From the NCBI GenBank assembly GCA_024742665.1, contig JANSYA010000008.1, positions 62,001-126,000 on the forward strand: a stretch of DNA of 64,000 nt, read 5' to 3'. Shown here in pieces: positions 57,745 through 64,000 of this stretch (positions are counted from its first letter, which is position 1; each line of letters begins with the position of its first letter). The DNA comes from a bacterium. GTDB lineage: Bacteria > Spirochaetota > Leptospiria > Leptospirales > Leptonemataceae. Under the pieces are notes generated by a model, which was not told the DNA's origin, made no database searches, and saw only the letters and a list, made by a program, of their open reading frames with translations. The translations under genes and the position numbers were made by a program.

Positions 57745-59758
57745 ATTTTTCGACCACGTCCATGATGCGTTCCATAATGTCGATCAGGCTGTAATCGGTC
57801 GGGGTAAAGATCGCGCGAATGCCCTTCGCTTCGAGAGCTGCGAAATCATCCTGGGGAATGATGCCGCCGAAGATCACCGGGATATTGTCGCCGGCGCCAG
57901 CGCCCCGCAGTTTGTCCATCAGCTGCCCGGCCAGTTCGATATGCGATCCACTGAGAATTGAAACGCCGATTATATCCGCGTTTTCTTCGACCGCGCTCTG
58001 CACGATTTCTTCCGGAGTCAGGCGAATGCCTGAATAGATTACGTCGAATCCGGTGTGGCGCGCGGCGACCGCGATCACTTCCGCGCCGTTTGAGTGGCCG
58101 TCGAGGCCGGGTTTGCCCACGACAATGCGCGGGCGATGGCCGCTTGCTTCGGCGAATCCATCGATGCGTTCGCGCAGCGCCCTCACGCGATCGTCTTCGA
58201 GACCCAGGCGCTGGCCTTCAATGCCGGTCACGGGCCGATATTCGCCGAAGACTTCGCGTAAAACGTCGGCCCATTCGCCGGTCGTGATCCGCGCCAGAGC
58301 ACATTCGATCGAAGCCTCCATCATATTGTCGCCGTTTTTGGCGGCTTCGCGCAGTTTGTCCAGCGCCGCCGTCGCCCGGGCGGCGTCGCGTTTTTGTTTC
58401 GTGGCCTCTAAGCCGCGCAGGGTTTCGGCCGCCGCCTCGTCGTCGATCTTGAAGATGCCGCCGTCTTCGCCTTTCAGCAGCGGGGAGGGCAGACCTTCGG
58501 TCCATTTGTTCAGGCCGACGACCGTCTGTTCGCCGGTGTTGATACGGCTCATGCGTTCGGACATGGACTTCACCAGGCCCGATTTCATGTAGCCGGATTC
58601 GATCGCGGCCTGCACGCCGCCCATGTTCAGGATCTTGTCGATCTCTTCGCGGGCGCCTTTTTTCAGATCGTTCACTTTCGATTCGATCACGGGGCTGCCG
58701 TCGAAGAGGTCGGGGTATTCAAGTAAGTCGGTTTCGTACGCGAGGATCTGCTGCAGGCGCAGGGACCACTGCTGATCCCAGGGACGCGGCAGCGAAAGCG
58801 CCTCGTTCCAGGCGGGCAGCTGCAGGGCGCGGCAGCGGGCGTTGCGACTCATGGTCACGCCCAGGGTTTCGATCAGAATCCGCCAGGCGTTGTTTTCCGG
58901 CTGCGCTTCGGTCAAGCCCAGGCTGTTGACCTGCACGCCGTAGCGAAAGCGGCGGTACTTGGGATTCGTTACTCCGTAGCGATCGCGGGTGATTTCTTCC
59001 CAGAGTTCGGTGAAGGCCCGCATCTTGCACATCTCTTCGACGAAGCGAATGCCCGCGTTGACGAAGAACGAAATGCGCCCGACGATCTTGTGAAATTCTT
59101 CGCCCTCAATTTTTCCGCGCTCGCGAATCAAGTCCAGAATGCCGATGGCGTTGGCCAGAGCATACGCCAGCTCCTGGGCCGGCGTCGCGCCCGCTTCTTG
59201 CAGGTGATACGAACAGATATTCGATGCGTTCCAGCTGGGAATGTTTTCCAGGCAATACTCGTACATCTCGGCGATGATACGCATGCTGGCCTTCGGCGGA
59301 AAGATGTACGTTCCGCGCGCCAGGTACTCTTTAATAATATCGTTTTGGGTGGTGCCGTTGAGTTTCTTTTCGTCTTCGCCGCGTTCGCGAACCAGCGCGA
59401 CGTACAAAGCGAGCAGCCACATCGACGTACCGTTGATGGTCATCGACGTATTCATCTGTTCTAACGGAATCTGATCGAACAGAACATGAAAATCATCCAG
59501 GCTGTTGATCGGCACGCCGACCTTGCCGACTTCCGGCCGCGCCAGGGAGTGGTCGGAAGAATAGCCGCACTGGGTGGCCAGGTCGAAGGCGATCGAAAGG
59601 CCGGTCTGGCCTTTCTCCAGATTGCTGCGATACAGTTCGTTGGAAGCCCGGGGATTGGAGTGGCCCGCGTACGTTCGAAAGATCCAGGGGCGGTCGCGCA
59701 TTTCTTCGCCCTCTTTGTCGTAGATTTTGTGATCCAGTTTGCCGTTTTCGCCGCTCAT
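57710..59758 (-). CDS. Coenzyme B12-dependent acyl-CoA mutase, MeaA/ethylmalonyl-CoA mutase type
   Basis: The enzyme has 682 residues. The TIM-barrel half opens 'RPWIFRTYAGHSNPRASNELYRSNLEKGQTGLS' and contains 'MNTSMTINGTSMWLLALY' and 'TTQNDIIKEYLARGTYIFPP'. These segments are closer to MeaA/ethylmalonyl-CoA mutase than to ordinary methylmalonyl-CoA mutase. The B12 domain at the end has the base-off motif 'GLDGHSNG' (H555), 'SILSGSH' and 'GGIIPQDD'. Both domains are on one chain, as in MeaA. If it is ethylmalonyl-CoA mutase the organism could run that acetate-assimilation pathway; a methylmalonyl-CoA role cannot be excluded. It is followed by meaB with overlap. Confidence 0.88.
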   Translation of the reverse strand: MSGENGKLDHKIYDKEGEEMRDRPWIFRTYAGHSNPRASNELYRSNLEKGQTGLSIAFDLATQCGYSSDHSLARPEVGKVGVPINSLDDFHVLFDQIPLEQMNTSMTINGTSMWLLALYVALVRERGEDEKKLNGTTQNDIIKEYLARGTYIFPPKASMRIIAEMYEYCLENIPSWNASNICSYHLQEAGATPAQELAYALANAIGILDLIRERGKIEGEEFHKIVGRISFFVNAGIRFVEEMCKMRAFTELWEEITRDRYGVTNPKYRRFRYGVQVNSLGLTEAQPENNAWRILIETLGVTMSRNARCRALQLPAWNEALSLPRPWDQQWSLRLQQILAYETDLLEYPDLFDGSPVIESKVNDLKKGAREEIDKILNMGGVQAAIESGYMKSGLVKSMSERMSRINTGEQTVVGLNKWTEGLPSPLLKGEDGGIFKIDDEAAAETLRGLEATKQKRDAARATAALDKLREAAKNGDNMMEASIECALARITTGEWADVLREVFGEYRPVTGIEGQRLGLEDDRVRALRERIDGFAEASGHRPRIVVGKPGLDGHSNGAEVIAVAARHTGFDVIYSGIRLTPEEIVQSAVEENADIIGVSILSGSHIELAGQLMDKLRGAGAGDNIPVIFGGIIPQDDFAALEAKGIRAIFTPTDYSLIDIMERIMDVVEKYDAAFSNARTG

Positions 59759-59783
59759 AGTCCTGCTGCTCCCTGCGATTGAC

Positions 59784-59817
59784 CGCGGCGCGCTTGAATG
59801 AAAATCAGCGCGCCGCG
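59784..59817. other. GC-rich perfect hairpin between ilvD and the B12 mutase gene
   Basis: CGCGGCGCGCT (59784-59794) pairs perfectly with AGCGCGCCGCG (59807-59817) around 12 AT-rich bases. It lies between the ilvD stop and the mutase start on the same strand. No T-run follows on the minus strand, so it could be a Rho-type end, an mRNA stability element or a leader structure. Confidence 0.5.
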
Positions 59818-59848
59818 TGGTACCGTTGTTTCGGAATCGCCCAGATCT

Positions 59849-61606
59849 TTATAGCTTTTTTGCGCTGCTGATATCTTTCAAGTTTTTGTGCCATTCCCGA
59901 TCAAAGAAATCGTCGGGATTTGAGATCGCTTCGCCGTCGGTTACCGCGCCGAATTCCGCCGAACCCACCAGACGCGCGTATTTGGCCGCCACCCCCCGAT
60001 CGTAGCGGGTCGCCGGCGGCTGCCAGTCTTTCGAACGGGCGATCAGCTCATCGATGGTCAGATGCACGTCCAGGCCGTTGGCGTGAGAATCGATGGTGAT
60101 CACGTCGCCCTCGCGAATCAAGGCGATCGGGCCGCCTACCGCGGCTTCCGGAGCCACGTGGCCGACAACCATGCCGTAGGTTCCGCCGGAGAAGCGGCCG
60201 TCCGTAATCAGGCCGACCGCGTCTCCCAGGCCCTTACCGATCAGGGCCGAAGTCGGGGAGAGCATTTCCCGCATACCCGGCCCGCCGCGGGGACCTTCGT
60301 AGCGAATGACCAGGATGTCGCCGGCCTGGATCTTATCGGCGAGAATCGCGTCCATGCACTCGGTCTCCGAGTCGAAGACCCGCGCCGGTCCGGTGATTGC
60401 CGGGTTTTTGACGCCGGAGATTTTTGCGACCGCGCCGCCGGGGGCGATATTGCCGCGCAGAATTACCAAATGGCCGCGGCTGTACATCGGTTTGTCCAGC
60501 GAATAGATCAGATCCTGGTTTTCCGGAACGCCGCCGGGAATATTCGCCAGATTTTCGGCCACGGTCAAACCGGTGACCGTCATGCAGTCCCCGTGCAGAT
60601 GGCCGGCTTCGAGCAGCATCTTCATGACCCGCGGCACGCCGCCCTGAGCGTGCAGGTCGACGGCCAGATATTTTCCGGAGGGTTTCATGTCGGCGATATG
60701 CGGAATCTTTTTGGCGATCGTTTCGAAGTCGTCGAGGGAGAGTTCGACGTTCATGCTGTGGGCGATGGCCAGCAGGTGCAACACGGCGTTGGTCGAGCCG
60801 CCGAGGGCCATCACGACCATAATCGCGTTTTCGAAGGCCTTGCGGGTCATGATCGCGGCGGGCCTTAAGTCGCGCTTGATTAAACTTACCAGAGTGCGGC
60901 CGGCGTTGGCCGTCGCCTCGATGATTTCCTGGTCGGGGCTCGCCATGGTGGAAGAGCCGGGCAGGGCCATGCCCAGGGCTTCGATGGCGCTCGACATGGT
61001 ATTGGCGGTGTACATGCCGCCGCAGCTGCCGGAGCCGGGGCAGGCGTGGGTTTCGATCGCGCGGAATTCTTCTCTGTCGATTTTGCCGCCGTTGAATTCC
61101 CCGACCGCTTCGAAGACCGACACGACGTTCAGGTCGCGGCCGTTATGTTTGCCCGGCTTGATCGTGCCGCCGTAGACGAAGACCGACGGAATATTCAGGC
61201 GCGCGATGGCGATCATGGCGCCGGGCATATTTTTATCGCAGCCGCCCAGCGCGAGCAGGCCGTCCATGCTCTGGCCGCGGCAAACCGTCTCGATCGAGTC
61301 GGCGATCACGTCGCGGCTCATCAGCGAGAACTTCATGCCCTCGGTGCCCATCGAAATGCCGTCGGAAATCGTAATGGTTCCGAAAGTCTGGGGCATGCCG
61401 CCGCCTTCGCGGACGCCCTCGGTTGCCGCGTCTTCTAAGCGGCGCAGGCCGGAGTTGCAGGGAGTGATGGTGCTGTGGCCGCTCGCTACGGCCACGATCG
61501 GCTTTTCGAAGTCCTGATCGCCGAAGCCGACCGCTCGCAGCATGGCCCGGTTGGGAGCCCGGCGGTCGCCTTCGGTGATGTTTTTACTATTCCAGTTGTT
61601 CGCCAT
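59849..61606 (-). CDS. ilvD: Dihydroxy-acid dehydratase
   Basis: The enzyme has 585 residues. It makes 2-oxo acids for valine, leucine and isoleucine. The Fe-S cysteines lie in 'ITPCNSGL', '[10 protein letters not shown]' and '[20 protein letters not shown]'. The C-terminal half has '[35 protein letters not shown]', with the key Ser of the IlvD/Edd family. Motif details and length favour IlvD over 6-phosphogluconate dehydratase. Upstream is a lipoprotein gene in the same direction across 149 bp. Confidence 0.96.
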   Translation of the reverse strand: MANNWNSKNITEGDRRAPNRAMLRAVGFGDQDFEKPIVAVASGHSTITPCNSGLRRLEDAATEGVREGGGMPQTFGTITISDGISMGTEGMKFSLMSRDVIADSIETVCRGQSMDGLLALGGCDKNMPGAMIAIARLNIPSVFVYGGTIKPGKHNGRDLNVVSVFEAVGEFNGGKIDREEFRAIETHACPGSGSCGGMYTANTMSSAIEALGMALPGSSTMASPDQEIIEATANAGRTLVSLIKRDLRPAAIMTRKAFENAIMVVMALGGSTNAVLHLLAIAHSMNVELSLDDFETIAKKIPHIADMKPSGKYLAVDLHAQGGVPRVMKMLLEAGHLHGDCMTVTGLTVAENLANIPGGVPENQDLIYSLDKPMYSRGHLVILRGNIAPGGAVAKISGVKNPAITGPARVFDSETECMDAILADKIQAGDILVIRYEGPRGGPGMREMLSPTSALIGKGLGDAVGLITDGRFSGGTYGMVVGHVAPEAAVGGPIALIREGDVITIDSHANGLDVHLTIDELIARSKDWQPPATRYDRGVAAKYARLVGSAEFGAVTDGEAISNPDDFFDREWHKNLKDISSAKKL

Positions 61607-61755
61607 CCATTCACGATTTGCTCAAAGCACCCCGCGTCAAGCAGCATCCGGGCGCGACGAAGCGGGCGAGCTTTTAGTGAACACGTGTCGCGCCAGCCGG
61701 CCTGTACGATCGCCGGCCCGCAGCTCGGGCGGCAAACACGGGTCGCTCAGATCTG

Positions 61756-63348
61756 TTAAAGCGTTCCGAGCTGCAGGCCGACATCCAGGCGAATCAAAAG
61801 GCCCGCCAGAGCTCCCCCCGCGAAGGGGACGATCGGTCGCGAGCCATAGCTTCCGTTGGTGCGATTCGTGATCAACAGGCCCCCTTCGCAGGTTTCCGTG
61901 ATTCCGGTGGTAGTAATCGTCGTGGCGGCCGTTCCGAAAAACAGAGGCGCACCGACCACGCCGTTTACATCGACTCCGTATACAACGCCGTGGTTTGCGC
62001 CGCCGCCCCCGTGGGAAAAGGGCGCGATCGCGGAGCCGAAGCTCGCATCGCTTGTGCCCCCGACCCAGGCGCCGCCGTTGCGAGCCGCGCCTACGGCGGG
62101 AGTGTCGATCACATCCGCCCCTGCGCCGCCCACGAAGGTCAGCCAGAGCAACGCGCCTTCCGCGCTGTATCGCGATACGAGAAAGTCCGAGCTGCCGCCG
62201 GCAAAGGGCGAGAGCGGCGTTCCGTAGCCGGCCGCGGTAAAGCCGGCCAGGATAATCGAACCGTCGCTTTGCACCGCTCCGCCGTTAAAGCGCTGAACCC
62301 CCGAGTTTTCGCCCTGGAAGGTATGGTAGAGATAGGCTCCGTCCGCGCTCAGTTTCACAAGCAGGGCGTCGTCGCTGGCGCCGCCGGAATAGTTTACGAT
62401 GGTATTCGGATAGGCCCCCGAGAGGGCGTTGTTCGCGTTGCCGAAGGCGTATAGCTCGTCGCTCGCGGTTCCGGCCAGCCCAAGGAATAAGGTCGAGTTG
62501 ACGCCGCCGAAAAAGGAATGGCTGATGGCGTTGCCGTTCGGGCCCAGACGCTGGGCGAAGCCGGCGTCGGCTCCAGGGTTCGGGTGGACGATCAAACTCG
62601 TCCCGGCCGCGCCCAGAGCCGGGTTTTGCATACCGCCCGTGATCCAGAAGCCTCCGTCCGAGCGCCGAAAGATGCCCGCTCCCGTATCGTTGCCTGCCGT
62701 ACCCTGGTAGGTATGCCAGGCGAGATCGCCTTCTGGACTGACCCGGGCGACCAGAATGTCGTTGCCGCCCTGGTATGCATTGATCGGGGTTCCGAAGGCA
62801 GCGGAGGCGTTGCTCAATAGCGTTACGCCTTCTTCGCCGACCGCCAGTTGCGCACCGCCCGAGCCGTTGCTGCGGCCCAGGTAGGTTCCCCAGATGACGC
62901 TGCCGTTCGAGTCCAGGCGCAGCAGAAAGACGTTCAGCGTGCCGGCCGCGCCTTCGAAGGCCCGCCGCGGACTGCTGATAAAATCGTCCGCGGCGAACCC
63001 CGCAACGTAGTGTCCACCCGCGCCGTCGGGCTGCGAGTCCAGGCTTACGCTGGCATTGGCGTTGCCGCCCTGGAAGCTGTGCCAGGAATTCGTCGCCGGG
63101 CAGTCGCTAATGCCCCAGGCAAGCAGGCGGCCGTCGCATAACAAATCGTTCGGGGCGCATTCCGTACGCACGCAGGCCGGGGCGACGATCGAGAATGAGA
63201 GCGCCAGAAGCGCCGCCGGTACAGCGCCCGGGATTCTGCGAGCGAGTCGGCAAAAGAATGCCTGCGGAAGCGATTGAGCGGTGCGCCGGAAAAGCGCGAC
63301 GCGGCGCGAGACGGTTTCAGGAAGTGTCAAAGGACGCCGGATCGACAT
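61756..63348 (-). CDS. Predicted lipoprotein with SBBP-type beta-propeller repeats
   Basis: The protein has 530 residues. A long N-region ends 'LLALSFSIVAPACVRTECAP', a probable lipobox at about residue 59; an internal start would give a more usual signal length. Below it are about seven repeats of about 55 residues with the pattern 'DGAYLYHTFQGENS', 'EGDLAWHTYQGTAGND' and 'EGALLWLTFVGGAGAD', i.e. W/Y-x-T-(F/Y)-x-G-G followed by Asp. These are the beta-propeller (SBBP) repeats found in leptospiral surface proteins. Gly and Asn content is high. It is probably surface-exposed; the ligand is unknown. Confidence 0.75.
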   Translation of the reverse strand: MSIRRPLTLPETVSRRVALFRRTAQSLPQAFFCRLARRIPGAVPAALLALSFSIVAPACVRTECAPNDLLCDGRLLAWGISDCPATNSWHSFQGGNANASVSLDSQPDGAGGHYVAGFAADDFISSPRRAFEGAAGTLNVFLLRLDSNGSVIWGTYLGRSNGSGGAQLAVGEEGVTLLSNASAAFGTPINAYQGGNDILVARVSPEGDLAWHTYQGTAGNDTGAGIFRRSDGGFWITGGMQNPALGAAGTSLIVHPNPGADAGFAQRLGPNGNAISHSFFGGVNSTLFLGLAGTASDELYAFGNANNALSGAYPNTIVNYSGGASDDALLVKLSADGAYLYHTFQGENSGVQRFNGGAVQSDGSIILAGFTAAGYGTPLSPFAGGSSDFLVSRYSAEGALLWLTFVGGAGADVIDTPAVGAARNGGAWVGGTSDASFGSAIAPFSHGGGGANHGVVYGVDVNGVVGAPLFFGTAATTITTTGITETCEGGLLITNRTNGSYGSRPIVPFAGGALAGLLIRLDVGLQLGTL

Positions 63349-63433
63349 ACAGGAATGAATCGAAAAAGCCGCTCGCCGCGCTATAAAAAAATCGTCACCG
63401 GCGGGCGTGGAATCTTCACGCTTCCATGAATTC

Positions 63434-64000
63434 TTATTCGCTGACGAGCTGCTTTTGTTCGACGTACCGCCAGGCCGGGTTGGGCTCCGGGGAATCGCCG
63501 TTGATCATCACGGAAAGGGGCGAGCCGTCCGGGAGCTTTTGCGCTGCGATCCAATCAAGAAAGTCGCCGTCGGTGTGGTGTGAATTGCCGAAGCCCGCCA
63601 GCACATAGACGTGTTCGGTTTGTTCGGCCTGCTTGATCTTTTCAACTTCGTACTTGATCCGTTCGGTTTTACCGGCGGCGTAATTGAAAGGCGGCTTGAT
63701 TTGATCGCTCAAAAACTCGCCGTTCATTTCGAGTTCTACGCCCGTGATCCACTCCGGCGGCACGCCCAGGGATTCAGCGGCGCCCCGCACGAAAAAAGTC
63801 GGGCTCGCCGACACGACGCGAGTTTGCACGCCGTTGTGCTGCAGGCGACGGATGATATCGATCGATGACTGGAAATAGTACTTCGTCAGGCGCTGTGCGA
63901 AATGCGCGTCGACGATCGTTTCGAATTCCGATGGCCGTGCGCCGGCAAAAATTTGTGCGATGTACGCGTAGGCCTCGGCGTGGCCTTTGCTTGCCTCCAG
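63434..64000 (-). CDS. HAD-superfamily phosphatase (phosphoserine-phosphatase-like), C-terminal part
   Basis: The frame stays open to the window edge, so the start and the nucleophile Asp motif are missing; about 188 residues are visible. 'IIRRLQHNGVQTRVVSASPTFFVRGAAESLGVP' contains motif II (the Ser after VVSAS) and its following helix. 'YVLAGFGNSHHTDGDFLDWI' is motif IV with the Asp that holds Mg2+. The GTG at 63829 is internal to this longer frame. It resembles the phosphoserine/phosphocholine-phosphatase-like HAD group; the substrate is unknown. Confidence 0.75.
   Translation of the reverse strand: MEASKGHAEAYAYIAQIFAGARPSEFETIVDAHFAQRLTKYYFQSSIDIIRRLQHNGVQTRVVSASPTFFVRGAAESLGVPPEWITGVELEMNGEFLSDQIKPPFNYAAGKTERIKYEVEKIKQAEQTEHVYVLAGFGNSHHTDGDFLDWIAAQKLPDGSPLSVMINGDSPEPNPAWRYVEQKQLVSE

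Noticed and set aside
60062..60868. A 268-codon frame opposite ilvD
   Set aside because: It mirrors a strongly conserved ilvD sequence and has no motif of its own.

Overview
The window is GC-rich, densely coded bacterial DNA, and I read it as a free-living spirochaete of the order Leptospirales; the genus cannot be told. The evidence is: flagellar genes (flgB, flgC, fliE, fliF, fliG) together with a FlaA-like sheath protein and a FlaB-like flagellin carrying a Sec signal peptide, as expected only where filaments lie in the periplasm; the long form of IspG with an internal insertion; many predicted lipoproteins with loose, spirochaete-style lipoboxes; an LptF/G permease; and a coenzyme-B12 mutase with its MeaB chaperone. 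I see no rRNA, tRNA, CRISPR array, transposase or phage gene.

Layout. 1-7.4 kb: the end of an M23 peptidase, IspG (-), an AidB-like acyl-CoA dehydrogenase, then an overlapping arsenosugar pair (AhpD-like protein and ArsS) behind a leader full of short repeats. 7.4-16.5 kb: a signal-peptidase-I homologue that has lost both catalytic residues, RNase D, HtrA protease, CoaX, a DUF420-like protein, a lone N-terminal transketolase half, a GT-C-like membrane protein, a SirB1-like protein and a polyprenyl diphosphate synthase. 16.5-23.6 kb: envelope genes (SGNH hydrolase plus MBOAT; on the other strand a small lipoprotein, CbiX, a lipoprotein, a second SGNH protein and an O-antigen ligase). 23.9-32.4 kb: the flagellar region flgB-flgC-fliE, interrupted by a reverse-strand lipoprotein/ECF-sigma pair, then fliF, a terminator, fliG, an unknown gene, and on the reverse strand the Sec-signal flagellin-like gene.

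32.5-44.6 kb: accessory genes (SRPBCC protein, two polytopic membrane proteins, YHS-domain protein, two alpha/beta hydrolases, tandem amphi-Trp proteins, MFS transporter, chemoreceptor, MBL hydrolase, FlaA-like protein), with two very long hairpins between the last two. 44.7-64 kb: mostly housekeeping (RluA-type pseudouridine synthase, PpiC-like lipoprotein, CTP-type lipid kinase, LptF/G permease, GT9 with DUF4254, ACT protein, ProC, Mpo1-like protein, gamma-glutamylcyclotransferase, Ddl, MeaB with the B12 mutase, IlvD, an SBBP-repeat lipoprotein and the end of a HAD phosphatase).

The themes are envelope construction (isoprenoid carrier precursors, peptidoglycan, O-antigen, LPS transport), periplasmic motility, and branched-chain/propionate-type carbon metabolism. 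The most unusual items are the Sec-exported flagellin homologue, the catalytically dead signal peptidase, the interrupted flagellar locus, and several long inverted repeats that cover or abut gene stops.
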